Shown here: positions 27,408-35,983 of the stretch, piece after piece
Layout: each line of letters opens with the position of its first letter
Numbering within the stretch: position 1 is the first letter of the stretch
Origin: Desulfotalea sp.
GTDB taxonomy: Bacteria; Desulfobacterota; Desulfobulbia; Desulfobulbales; Desulfocapsaceae
DNA length: 64,000 nt
Assembly (NCBI GenBank): GCA_002733995.1
Contig: NVXR01000002.1
Span: 1-64,000 of the forward strand
Direction of reading: 5' to 3'
Translations under genes and position numbers: made by a program
The notes under the pieces: model-generated
What the model was told of the DNA's origin: nothing
Seen by the model: the letters and a program-made list of their open reading frames with translations, nothing else
Databases searched by the model: none

Positions 27408-27615
27408 TTAGATCTTTTCTTGGAGACGATTCTCTTCTTCAAGCTTTTTATGAATGCCATCAGCACAGGCATCTATGCTACAGTATTTAAGAGCAATTTG
27501 GACAATGTCGCGTAGTGAATATTATGTTTGCGGCAAATATCGACTATGGGGTAGTCGCTCGCTGCTTTTTTTATATCCAAAATAGTTGACTATCGCTAAA
27601 TTTTGACTTGTTCAT
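27408..27615 (-). pseudogene. Decayed IS3-family transposase OrfA
   Basis: Read leftward from the ATG at 27615 the frame begins MNKSKFSDSQ, a typical OrfA start. After a stop and a one-base shift it continues KKAASDYPIVDICRKHNI, matching the helix-turn-helix. After another shift it gives KYCSIDACADGIHKKLEE and ends ENRLQEKI, matching the coiled-coil end of OrfA. At least two frame disruptions are present and OrfB is missing downstream. Its start overlaps the preceding short frame as ATGA. Confidence 0.75.
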
Positions 27616-27785
27616 AGAGTACTACTTTTTTCGAACATGAACCTGCCCTTTGACATAAATTTGATTCTGTAGTTAATACCTTGATAAAAAGAGATTATCT
27701 CCGAGAGAAAACGATATAATTTATCCATATCATCGATGTGTAGTTCATACCATTCGTTGATATATTTCTCAAAGATTCTTTCCAA
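27612..27785 (-). CDS. Short frame downstream of and in frame with rffA, unknown
   Basis: A 57-codon frame from a TTG at 27785 reads LERIFEKYINEWYELHIDD... and stays in the same frame as rffA, directly after the rffA stop codon. The amino-acid composition looks like a real helical, charged protein rather than noise. It has no ATG start and only a weak ribosome-binding site (AGGG, 3 bases away). It could be a small gene coupled to rffA, the remnant of a longer gene cut by the IS element, or chance. No family recognised. Confidence 0.35.
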   Translation of the reverse strand: MERIFEKYINEWYELHIDDMDKLYRFLSEIISFYQGINYRIKFMSKGRFMFEKSSTL

Positions 27786-27794
27786 AGCCCTATT

Positions 27795-28934
27795 TCATAG
27801 TTTTAGCGCTTTTTTCATCACATCAACAACCTTATCTTGCTGGTCTTCACTAATACCCACCCATAAAGGTAAACGAAGGAGAGATTCGGACTTTCTATCG
27901 GTAACATCCAAAGTTCCATGCGTCCGACCATAGCGAATTCCCGCAGGCGACGAGTGCAAGGGCACATAATGAAAGACTGAGTAGATAAGATTACTTTTGA
28001 GCTCATCAATTACATCCTGTCGATTAATCCCGGGAGCAAGCAATACGTAATACATGTGCGCATTGTGTTGACAACTTTCTGGAACGATGGGACGTCGAAG
28101 AACGCCAATAGATTCAAATGATTCAAATCTATCATGATAACGCTGCCAGCTCGCTAGCCGTTCTTGTGTGATCCGCCGAGCCTCTTCCAGCTGAGCCCAA
28201 AGAAAAGCTGCTATCAACTCTCCTGGTAGAAAAGACGACCCAACCTCTTGCCAAGTGTATTTATCGACCTCGCCACGGTAAAATCGACTGCGATCAGTGC
28301 CCTTTTCTCTTATTATCTCAGCCCGTGAGACTAAGTCAGGATGGTTAACCAATAACGCGCCTCCCTCACCTGCAATTACATTCTTTGTTTCATGGAAGCT
28401 ATAGGTACCTAGATCACCAATACTCCCTAACGCACGTGTTTTATACGTCGCCATCACTCCCTGTGCTGCATCCTCCACAACTTTCAATCCATACCGTTTG
28501 GAGATTGCCATTATTGTATCCATTTCACAAGCAACTCCAGCATAATGCACAGGCACGATCGCACGAGTCTTGGATGTAATAGCACCTTCTATGAGACGTT
28601 CATCAAGGTTCAGAGTATCTTCCCGAATATCAACGAAAACGGGTATACCACCTCTCAAAACAAACGCATTGGCGGTAGAAACAAAGGTATATGAAGGCAT
28701 GATGATCTCATCCCCGGGCTGAACATCCAGCAACAAGGCTGCCATTTCAAGGGCTCCAGTGCAGGAATGAGTCAACAAAGCTTTATTGCACCCCGTGTGC
28801 TTTTCTAGCCAACTATGGCAGCGTTTGGTAAAAGGCCCATCGCCGGCCAAGCGACCATTAAAGTGGGCCTCAGCAATGTAGTACAACTCCTTGCCTGTCA
28901 TATAAGGCCAATTAAATGGAATATCTTTATTCAA
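27795..28934 (-). CDS. rffA: dTDP-4-amino-4,6-dideoxygalactose transaminase
   Basis: DegT/DnrJ/EryC1-type PLP aminotransferase, very close to enterobacterial RffA/WecE: CGDGxFT-like LAGDGPFTKRC, LEMAALLLDVQPGDEIIMPS, YTFVSTANAFVLRGG, VPVHYAGVACEMDTI, AAQGVM and the PLP lysine Lys184 in SFHETKN, with Asp155 contacting the ring nitrogen. It converts dTDP-4-keto-6-deoxyglucose to dTDP-4-amino-4,6-dideoxygalactose (TDP-Fuc4N), so the glycan may contain Fuc4N or an acylated form. The start is a TTG overlapping the upstream stop (TTGA), with GAGGG about 10 bases before. RmlA/RmlB, which make its substrate, are not in the window. Confidence 0.93.
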   Translation of the reverse strand: MNKDIPFNWPYMTGKELYYIAEAHFNGRLAGDGPFTKRCHSWLEKHTGCNKALLTHSCTGALEMAALLLDVQPGDEIIMPSYTFVSTANAFVLRGGIPVFVDIREDTLNLDERLIEGAITSKTRAIVPVHYAGVACEMDTIMAISKRYGLKVVEDAAQGVMATYKTRALGSIGDLGTYSFHETKNVIAGEGGALLVNHPDLVSRAEIIREKGTDRSRFYRGEVDKYTWQEVGSSFLPGELIAAFLWAQLEEARRITQERLASWQRYHDRFESFESIGVLRRPIVPESCQHNAHMYYVLLAPGINRQDVIDELKSNLIYSVFHYVPLHSSPAGIRYGRTHGTLDVTDRKSESLLRLPLWVGISEDQQDKVVDVMKKALKL

Positions 28935-30520
28935 TTATTTGTTCCCTCAAATTTACATTTTGATCCATAGTTTTCATAAATGATCCCTTTGGCCCCAACG
29001 TCAACCATGGGAGACAAATGATCAACTTGTCCTCCTTTAAGCAAAAACATGTCACGGCCTTTTTTTGAAAAAAAGATATATTTCGATTGAATTGGTAAAA
29101 CAAGTGATTCTAAATCATGCACAACAGATATTGCGATACCCGCCTCCGGTCGCCACAACATCCTATTAATCCGATTATCGGAAACACCTGGTGAGAAAAG
29201 CAGCATGGTATTGCACCATCTGTTTACATCTGGAGAATAAACGACAGAAGCGTTAATCGTTTCTTCAAGTCGATGCTCTTTTGTTGTCGTTCCTAAAAAG
29301 TTTAATCTCCTAAAACCAGTAAACGTAGGCACCACTAACGGTAAAACAGATATTTGAAGTAAAAGAAGCAAAGATAAAAACTTAAGATGCTTCCCATTGC
29401 ACGTTATTAACAAAAACACACAAATAAAACTCGGAGCCAAAACTCGATAGTCCCTCCAAGAACCGACTTCATAGAACAAAATTACCAATGTTATGGACGT
29501 CAATAAAATGGATAACGATATCCATCCAATTAGTTTTTGATCTTTTGATAAGTTGGTTTTATTTTTTGTTATGCCAACTAAATATACCAGATAAATAATG
29601 AGTGCCGTCAGTTCGTATCTTAAAAGAGCTTCAATGAAGCCCACCCCCCTCCCAAGTCCCCAAAAAGATCTGATGTTATTTGTGACAGTTGCAACGAAAG
29701 AACGAAAAGACTCTATGTTACCTGTTAAAACATAATCCACAAAGAGGTCAATCTGACCTATTTTAGTAACTGGAGAATAAATACAAGTTATGACGGTAAC
29801 GGAAACGAACAAGAGAAGGATGCTAGAGAATACCTGCTGGTATGGTCTGCTACCCCGCCGACCTAAGAACAGAACAACAGCAGCAAATATCACCCCCCAT
29901 GATGCACGAACAACTGTAAATGTAACTATAAGGAAAAACGTAAAATTCTTACTCTTCCAAACACAATTGGGGACTGAGTTGGACGTTCGACAACCAATAA
30001 TTTTAACTATTAACAAAGCTAAAAGAATCCCGATACTCTGATTAACAGTCTCTTGCATGCCGGTTGCTAGAAAATTAAAAACAAAAAATGAAGTCGTTAG
30101 GAAACCAGAGATAAGAAGGCGCTGGATCCGGTTTATAGGCACAGTCCAAAAGAAAGCGAACAACGATAGAGACAATACAAGGGAATTCAATATAAGTGGA
30201 GAATAAAGTCGCCAACCGAAAAACAGACTGTACACACCCCCAATTACTGGAAATCCAGGCCCATGCGGACCAAACGGAGAGATGTGAAACTTTGACGGAG
30301 TTTCATTTATGACTGAATATCCTCCATCAAATCCAACAGCACTCAGACTATTAATTTCATTCCAATAATGTAATTCATCTGAGTAATAAGGCGCAAAGTC
30401 CCTTAAATCGAATCCGAAGTATAGAAGAGTAATAAAGCAAAATAAAACTGGCAAAAATGAAAAAAAAAGCACCTCAGTAATTCTAGTTTTATTACTATTT
30501 TCAAATAAAGCGATCTGCAT
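28931..30520 (-). CDS. Polytopic membrane protein, GT-C-like glycosyltransferase candidate
   Basis: 529 residues with about 10 hydrophobic helices and a C-terminal soluble segment. The first extracytoplasmic loop (DLRDFAPYYSDELHYWNEINSL, about residues 37-60) carries acidic residues as in GT39/GT-C enzymes that use polyprenyl-phosphate sugars. No family can be named with certainty. Its ATG follows the stop of the upstream membrane protein without a gap (TAAATG), and its own stop overlaps the rffA start, so three genes are coupled. Confidence 0.72.
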   Translation of the reverse strand: MQIALFENSNKTRITEVLFFSFLPVLFCFITLLYFGFDLRDFAPYYSDELHYWNEINSLSAVGFDGGYSVINETPSKFHISPFGPHGPGFPVIGGVYSLFFGWRLYSPLILNSLVLSLSLFAFFWTVPINRIQRLLISGFLTTSFFVFNFLATGMQETVNQSIGILLALLIVKIIGCRTSNSVPNCVWKSKNFTFFLIVTFTVVRASWGVIFAAVVLFLGRRGSRPYQQVFSSILLLFVSVTVITCIYSPVTKIGQIDLFVDYVLTGNIESFRSFVATVTNNIRSFWGLGRGVGFIEALLRYELTALIIYLVYLVGITKNKTNLSKDQKLIGWISLSILLTSITLVILFYEVGSWRDYRVLAPSFICVFLLITCNGKHLKFLSLLLLLQISVLPLVVPTFTGFRRLNFLGTTTKEHRLEETINASVVYSPDVNRWCNTMLLFSPGVSDNRINRMLWRPEAGIAISVVHDLESLVLPIQSKYIFFSKKGRDMFLLKGGQVDHLSPMVDVGAKGIIYENYGSKCKFEGTNN

Positions 30521-31738
30521 TTATGGTATCCAAAGTATTTTCACTACATTTGAAGAATACCAAATTAAACCAGATATGAATTGAATTACTCCGACATAAC
30601 CTGGAACATACAGTACCCATTGACGAGCAGACGACCTAAAAATAGTATCTGCAATAACCTTCAAATAGAACTTAATGCAAACGAATAAAAGTAAAAAGTG
30701 CGCGATCTGTGCAGACCACCAGAAATTTCCTGCCCCTGTTCCTCTGCCTGCAACATTATCTACCAAGACATACGCAAAGAATAGCGAAATAACAAACATT
30801 GCACTACTGAGTTGAAATTCAATGTCTTGGATTATTTTTTCCCTTGTCACAGCGAGTAGCGCCAAGGGGAAGGCAATTGAACCTACAAGTTTTGGAACCA
30901 AAGTCCAACCACTCGAATTTATATAAAATACTTCTAAAAGACTAACACCTATTGTATTCCCGCTATGTCCAGTATAAAAAGCGATATACTGCCATACAAG
31001 TATCGCAATTGCAGGCACAATTGCGCTAACAACTGAAACAACAGCCCCACGCTTAAAGAAGCAGTGATTTTTACGATTCAAATATAACAAAATGCACAAT
31101 CCTGGCAACAGGACGATAACATAATTAGGTTTGGCTATTGTACTCACCGCCGTCAAGACAGCAATCAAGGCAATATCAAGCCAACTTCTTGAACTCCACC
31201 TCTCCTCTTTTAAGAGACGACAAAGCAGCAAAAAATGTGTGATTGCAATTAGTTTAAGAAGTAAGATAGATGGATTATGGTAAACATTTGAAGCTATGTA
31301 ACCATACAACAAATGCCTATCATAAGGAAATACGATAGGTATCGGGTGTGACACCAACAGAAAGGTTGTCGCCAATACAAGATATATCACTTCATGCTTC
31401 GTCCCCCTAAGACCTCTGTAAGCTACCAGGAATGTGAAAAAAACCATTAGGAAAACGACGACATAGGTGGACTGAAAAAAGGATAATCCTGAAATTTTAT
31501 GAAGTCCAATTAACAAGTATTGATAAAGAAAATGGGGCGGCATTGGACCGCCGACGAGCATTCTTTCAGCAACCCTAGCGTGTGTTATAAAATCAGACAC
31601 ATTGTATGATATCTTTACAACAGCTGCGCAAGTATAGAGCGCCGCTACGAGCGAGGCAAAAAGAAGGGTGATACATATATTCCTGCGCATAAAGAATGTC
31701 CTGTTAACACTTAACTGTTCCACAATATTAGTATTCAT
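30521..31738 (-). CDS. Polytopic membrane protein, GT-C-like candidate
   Basis: 405 residues with about 10 membrane helices, a first loop with acidic and basic residues (NVSDFITHARVAERMLVGGPMPPHFLYQ, about 45-72) and no soluble domain. This resembles short GT87/GT-C-type mannosyltransferase-like proteins, but I cannot assign it. It starts at ATG 31738, overlapping the stop of the small EamA/SMR-type gene (ATGA), and is followed directly by the next membrane protein gene. The three probably act together in lipid-linked sugar transfer. Confidence 0.7.
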   Translation of the reverse strand: MNTNIVEQLSVNRTFFMRRNICITLLFASLVAALYTCAAVVKISYNVSDFITHARVAERMLVGGPMPPHFLYQYLLIGLHKISGLSFFQSTYVVVFLMVFFTFLVAYRGLRGTKHEVIYLVLATTFLLVSHPIPIVFPYDRHLLYGYIASNVYHNPSILLLKLIAITHFLLLCRLLKEERWSSRSWLDIALIAVLTAVSTIAKPNYVIVLLPGLCILLYLNRKNHCFFKRGAVVSVVSAIVPAIAILVWQYIAFYTGHSGNTIGVSLLEVFYINSSGWTLVPKLVGSIAFPLALLAVTREKIIQDIEFQLSSAMFVISLFFAYVLVDNVAGRGTGAGNFWWSAQIAHFLLLFVCIKFYLKVIADTIFRSSARQWVLYVPGYVGVIQFISGLIWYSSNVVKILWIP

Positions 31739-32109
31739 CCTTGTGCTGCCACAACTGTACCTACCATGATCAACCCAACTCCTAACACTTTTTGGATCGT
31801 TAGGGGTTCATTCAAGAGCCATCCACTTAACAGTAAAACTACAACGAAATTGAGACTCATAAACGGATACGCATGACTCAATTCAAATTTTGTCATAGCT
31901 GCCATCCATGCGAGTGATGCGATGAACGCTGCGGCAAAACCTGTGAAAATCGCGGGATCGAAAACAAGAGAAAGCAAAAATTTCACTTTTTCTCCGGTAC
32001 CTGACGGAAGTGAACCAAAACTTGCAATCCGCCATTTAAGGATCAATTGGCCGTAGACAGTAAAAACTATCGTAGCGACGATATACATGTAATCTGAAAA
32101 ACGAGTCAT
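31735..32109 (-). CDS. Small EamA/SMR-type membrane protein, probable lipid-linked sugar flippase
   Basis: A 124-residue, four-helix protein similar to half-size EamA or SMR proteins (ArnE/ArnF type): YGQLILKWRIAS near the start, LAWMAAMTKFELSHAYPFMSLNFV in the middle and IQKVLGVGLIMVGTVV at the end. The frame is open to 32256, but GGAG lies 8 bases before the ATG at 32109, and the family starts there. Next to two GT-C-like genes, a role in flipping a polyprenyl-phosphate sugar to the periplasm is the natural inference. A generic small-molecule exporter is the alternative. Confidence 0.82.
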   Translation of the reverse strand: MTRFSDYMYIVATIVFTVYGQLILKWRIASFGSLPSGTGEKVKFLLSLVFDPAIFTGFAAAFIASLAWMAAMTKFELSHAYPFMSLNFVVVLLLSGWLLNEPLTIQKVLGVGLIMVGTVVAAQG

Positions 32110-32611
32110 CAACACTGCTCCATAATTTTTTAAGATAAATCCTGCTTCATCATTGCTTGTGATACGTATAGCGTCTGCACCACCCACAGGAGTACAGACA
32201 AAAGATAGGACAAGCATTACCAGTTTCGAATAACCTTTTTGAAACAATGCCCTCATTTGCCTACCCTACATATTATTATACCCGAGGGGATGTGTTTGCG
32301 CTGCTGAGGTAACGCGAGCAGGTGCAATATACTACCTGCAAAGTAGCTTATTGAAAATACTAAATTTACTATGAAATAAAACTAATTAATTCACCAACTA
32401 CAGCAGCAAGAACTCGAGCTCAGTCGCTCATTCATATATCCTTACATTGAGGATTTCCATCGCCCTGTCACAAAAAAGTTTATATCTTTAACTAGCATAC
32501 AGGTACACTCTTCAAGATTGTTTTCGAGAAAAATCCAATCCTGAGCACATTTACCCAATAAATTGTGCAATAGTATGGTTGTTTACTCAGTCAGAAGAAC
32601 ACTAGATATTG
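32110..32611. other. Intergenic region within the polysaccharide locus
   Basis: About 500 bases between the metallophosphoesterase end and the EamA-type start; part of it is the non-coding 5' extension of the EamA frame. It holds a 6-bp inverted pair GCAGGT/ACCTGC around 32321-32342 and a long AT-rich stretch. No gene seen; probably carries a promoter for the leftward set 32109-27795. Confidence 0.45.
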
Positions 32612-33286
32612 TTATTCGCTTTTCCACCCGATTCTCGCCCCCTTAGCAAGGTTCTCATAGAAATAGGGGGAAAAACCTGCTGTTTTCATTTTTGCCTGTA
32701 AGCGCCTGTAATCATATTCAACACGGTGTAACAAAAACCCGTTCGTCGTCAAAACTGCAAAAGATGCCTTTGGATCAAAATCCCGAGGTTGGCCTACGGA
32801 ACCCGGATTGCAATATGCTTTGTCTCTATGCTTCCAAACACAAGGAACATGCGTATGACCTGATGCAAATAGATTCCCTTCAAAGCGTGAAAAATATTCC
32901 ACAGTGGGTACAACGTATTCATCCAACAGGTCCACCCAACCACCATGGACTACACTTAAGGCGCCTATCTGTGCCTTTGGCTTTAAAGAGGTTAACCACT
33001 GTCTATTAGAGTCGCTAATAACAGTCCGCTGATACTCAAGGCATACATTTGCGCTGTTTGAACGGGGACAGTTTTCACCTGTGGTGAGATACCAATCGTG
33101 GTTTCCCATCAATGATAATATATTTCTTGATTGCAATTCTTCGCAACATTCATTGATCTGACAGTAGTAGCCCCCAATATCACCCAAACAAACTATTTTT
33201 GTAATCCCCATTTTGTCCAACTGAGCAAGAACCGCTGTCAGCGCAATATGATTACCATGAATATCAGATATTAGAGCTATCTTCAT
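32612..33286 (-). CDS. Metallophosphoesterase family protein
   Basis: A calcineurin-like phosphoesterase of the YfcE-related family with 224 residues. The metal-binding motifs are in order: ISDIHGNHIAL (DxH), CLGDIGGYY (GD), MGNHDWYL (GNHD), VVHGGW and ASGHTHVP (GHTH), followed by NPGSVGQPRD. It hydrolyses a phosphoester; the substrate is unknown. It starts at ATG 33286, inside the end of the ATP-grasp gene (23-base overlap), so it is translationally coupled to it. That suggests a role in the same modification pathway. Confidence 0.9.
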   Translation of the reverse strand: MKIALISDIHGNHIALTAVLAQLDKMGITKIVCLGDIGGYYCQINECCEELQSRNILSLMGNHDWYLTTGENCPRSNSANVCLEYQRTVISDSNRQWLTSLKPKAQIGALSVVHGGWVDLLDEYVVPTVEYFSRFEGNLFASGHTHVPCVWKHRDKAYCNPGSVGQPRDFDPKASFAVLTTNGFLLHRVEYDYRRLQAKMKTAGFSPYFYENLAKGARIGWKSE

Positions 33287-34244
33287 AACCAATCCAGTCG
33301 GAAATATAACGAACAGCAGTCCCATTTCTCAGTGTGGGCAGCTCCACCTGCCTATTCTCGGCATAGTGTTCAATACACATTTCTGCTTCGTTATAACCAA
33401 AAGCGGCACGTATGGAAGTCGACGAAGATATTCTTGGATTTACCTCCAGCAACAAGTATTTGCCCTGATGTAACCTAAACTGAAAATTTGTTGGCCCAAC
33501 CGGTCGCAATAGTCGAACAAGGTGCTGTATAGTTTTGTTCAACTCAGGAATATCTACGACTTCAGCCTTCGCAGTCGCACCTTCACCACTTAACCTACGG
33601 CGCAAAACAAAAGGCTTACAGATGACATCTCCATCCTGTCCAAAAATGGCTGCGGTATACTCATGACTGTCATCACCTACAAGTTTCTGTACGATATACT
33701 CTCCAGTTGCTTTAGCTCTCCAGTAGTTAAAGTCTAGCTCATCATGAATCAGGAAAACGCCCTTTGATGCATACGAACAACGCAATTTCAGAATAAATGG
33801 GAGTCCCAGATCTTTTGACAATTCATCAAAAGATCCATCTAATCGAGTAGGTATGGTTTCAACCCCATGCTGGCGCAAGAATGAATGTGTCTTCAACTTA
33901 TCTTTCGAGAGGTCAGTAACCGTTCTACTATTTAGAACAAGACGACTCATATAATCAGGGTATTTATGCCTCGCATCTGAAACTCTGTAGAGTTCCTGTT
34001 CTGTCCCAAAAAAAACCAAGTCGATCTCATGGCGCTCAATGACATCAAAGAGGAAATCCAAATAATCAATAGAGTCTGCATACTTTGCTTGGATAAAATG
34101 ATCACAAAAATACTGACCTATAGCGTCTGGATAGACATCCATACCCACAATATTCAGTTTACGACTCGTCCGCCTCAATGAGTTGACGATTCCATATCCG
34201 ATTATCGCACCAACCCCTGTAACCAAAACATTCAACTGAGCCAT
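33264..34244 (-). CDS. ATP-grasp domain protein (carboxylate-amine/thiol ligase type)
   Basis: A 326-residue ATP-grasp enzyme. The N-terminal Rossmann-like domain begins VLVTGVGAIIGYGIVNSLRR. The ATP-grasp core follows (about 115-290: LPFILKLRCSYASKGVF as the lysine-bearing loop, EYIVQKLVGDDSHEY, FQFRLHQGKYLLLEVNPRIS with the metal-binding Glu and Asn). Layout matches PylC/carbamoyl-phosphate-synthase-like proteins in polysaccharide clusters, which join a carboxylate to an amine. Its ATG directly follows the stop of the ThDP enzyme gene (TAAATG), the tightest coupling possible without overlap. The real substrate is unknown. Confidence 0.88.
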   Translation of the reverse strand: MAQLNVLVTGVGAIIGYGIVNSLRRTSRKLNIVGMDVYPDAIGQYFCDHFIQAKYADSIDYLDFLFDVIERHEIDLVFFGTEQELYRVSDARHKYPDYMSRLVLNSRTVTDLSKDKLKTHSFLRQHGVETIPTRLDGSFDELSKDLGLPFILKLRCSYASKGVFLIHDELDFNYWRAKATGEYIVQKLVGDDSHEYTAAIFGQDGDVICKPFVLRRRLSGEGATAKAEVVDIPELNKTIQHLVRLLRPVGPTNFQFRLHQGKYLLLEVNPRISSSTSIRAAFGYNEAEMCIEHYAENRQVELPTLRNGTAVRYISDWIGYEDSSNI

Positions 34245-35972
34245 TTAATTATCACCATCACTTGTTAAATCTTGTAAAGAACATACATCACCCTCAAGTG
34301 GATAGTTAACAGAAGAAGGAAATGGTGTCATATCATGAGGAAAGAGAACTTCTATTAGCGAGGGGCCAGGCGTATGCAGTATTTCATCAAGCAGCTTAAG
34401 GTCATTTAGATCACGAATCCGACAATATTTAATATCAAACGCACTAGATATTTTTTTAAAATCACCTGCAAGATAGCCATCTACAGAACCAAAAGTACGA
34501 CCATCAAGCATCGCTTGCTGATGATTACGCACCATACCAAGGCACTGGTTGTTAAAAACAATAATTTTAACGTCCAGTCTATCTCTAGCGAGGGTTTGGA
34601 GTTCAGGAAGACTCATCATTAGCCCACCATCACCGGTTATACAAATAGTTTGCCTTCCTAGCCTAGCTAAATGACCTCCGATAGCCGCTGGCAAGGAATA
34701 TCCCATCGATCCCAATCCACCGGAAAAATAAAGCTTCTTACCATGAGTGAGCATACCAAACTGAGCAGTACACATCTGATGTAAGCCGACATCGACAAAA
34801 GCCTGTGTATCCGGTGCAAGCTGTATAAAGAGTTCCAAAAGAAAAGATGCTGGTGATAGACAGTCTACGGTCGTGTGTACCGGATAATGTTCTTTCAAAT
34901 GGTGCAGCTCTCTATTCCATTCCACAAGAGACGGGAACTCCAAAGAGACATTACAAAGGCGGTTCAAAAAATCAGATACCAAGCCTAATACCGGAAAATA
35001 TCTTTCCGATTTGGGAAGAAACTCAGAACGATCGATATCAACATGAATGATAGATTTATTTTCGCGGTAATCCTTCAAAAAACCAAACTGCCGCTCATCC
35101 ATTCTTGACCCTAAAACGATAAGACAGTCCGAGGCGGCCAACGCTATATTGGCATGCCGATGCCCATAATCACCAATAAATCCAACATAACTTTGATGCT
35201 CATGGGACAGAACATTTAGCCCACAAAGAGATGCAACTGCGGGAAGTGGATTGCATCCGAGAAACCGCTTCATCGCAACATCTGTCTCAGAGTTCGCCCC
35301 CCCCCCACCTAAAAGAATCAAGGGCCGTCGACTTCGAGACAAAGTTTCTAAAATTTCTTCGGAAATAAATTCATCTAGAGACGCACTTTTAAGTGGCGAC
35401 ACTACAAACGGTGACAATACAGTAGGGTCAATTTCAGCATGTTGTATCCAGTGAGGGATAGACAGCAGTGCCGGCCCTCGTCGCCCACTGGACGCCTCGT
35501 ATATGGCACGCTCAATGCAATATCGTATATCATCCGGAGACCTGACAACCTCGGCGAATTTCGTTATGGGCTCAACAACCGAAACAATATCTATACTTTG
35601 GAAGCCATCTTGACGTAACGGAAGCGTATTCTTCTGATAACGGCGACTAAGATCTCCACAAATATAGAGGGTGGCAATGGAATCGCAGTAAGCATTGGCA
35701 ATACCTGTGACGAGGTTCAAAGCACCCGGTCCACTGGAGGCAATAGCAACACCGAGAGTTCCAGCGGCTTGTGCGTAACCATTCGCGGCAAAGGCAGCAC
35801 CTTGCTCATGATATGCCTGTACATATTCAATCCCATCATAAGAGGAAATTGCATCAATCAAGTAGGTTATATTGGCACCTGTATACCCGAACACATGATT
35901 TACCCCTGAGTTAATCAGCTGTTCGACGATATACTCAGAAACAGTGGTTTTCGGTTGTGAATTTATTGCCAT
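34245..35972 (-). CDS. Thiamine-diphosphate-dependent enzyme, acetolactate-synthase-like
   Basis: A 575-residue ThDP enzyme with the three-domain layout of IlvB-type enzymes. It has the catalytic Glu in AYHEQGAAFAANGYA (about residue 56), SSGPGALNLVTGIANAYCDS, a central FAD/nucleotide-like domain (LILLGGGGANSE), and the C-terminal ThDP motif GDGG...NNQ. No ilvN-type small subunit is nearby, so a biosynthetic acetolactate synthase is unlikely. Inside a polysaccharide locus it may attach a C2 unit to a keto sugar, as YerE does in yersiniose synthesis, or make an acyl donor. The ATG at 35972 is preferred over 35978 because AAAGG is 8 bases away. It contains a G10 tract. Confidence 0.87.
   Translation of the reverse strand: MAINSQPKTTVSEYIVEQLINSGVNHVFGYTGANITYLIDAISSYDGIEYVQAYHEQGAAFAANGYAQAAGTLGVAIASSGPGALNLVTGIANAYCDSIATLYICGDLSRRYQKNTLPLRQDGFQSIDIVSVVEPITKFAEVVRSPDDIRYCIERAIYEASSGRRGPALLSIPHWIQHAEIDPTVLSPFVVSPLKSASLDEFISEEILETLSRSRRPLILLGGGGANSETDVAMKRFLGCNPLPAVASLCGLNVLSHEHQSYVGFIGDYGHRHANIALAASDCLIVLGSRMDERQFGFLKDYRENKSIIHVDIDRSEFLPKSERYFPVLGLVSDFLNRLCNVSLEFPSLVEWNRELHHLKEHYPVHTTVDCLSPASFLLELFIQLAPDTQAFVDVGLHQMCTAQFGMLTHGKKLYFSGGLGSMGYSLPAAIGGHLARLGRQTICITGDGGLMMSLPELQTLARDRLDVKIIVFNNQCLGMVRNHQQAMLDGRTFGSVDGYLAGDFKKISSAFDIKYCRIRDLNDLKLLDEILHTPGPSLIEVLFPHDMTPFPSSVNYPLEGDVCSLQDLTSDGDN
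35297..35306 (-). repeat. G10 homopolymer inside the ThDP enzyme gene
   Basis: Ten consecutive G residues on the coding strand encode part of LLGGGGANS (about residues 224-228). The tract keeps the frame open here; gain or loss of one G would truncate the enzyme. Confidence 0.7.
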
Positions 35973-35983
35973 TACCATTGCCT

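Noticed and set aside
34245..35972. Housekeeping acetolactate synthase (ilvB)
   Set aside because: No regulatory subunit or other ilv genes nearby, and the gene sits inside a glycan locus with ATP-grasp and propeller partners.
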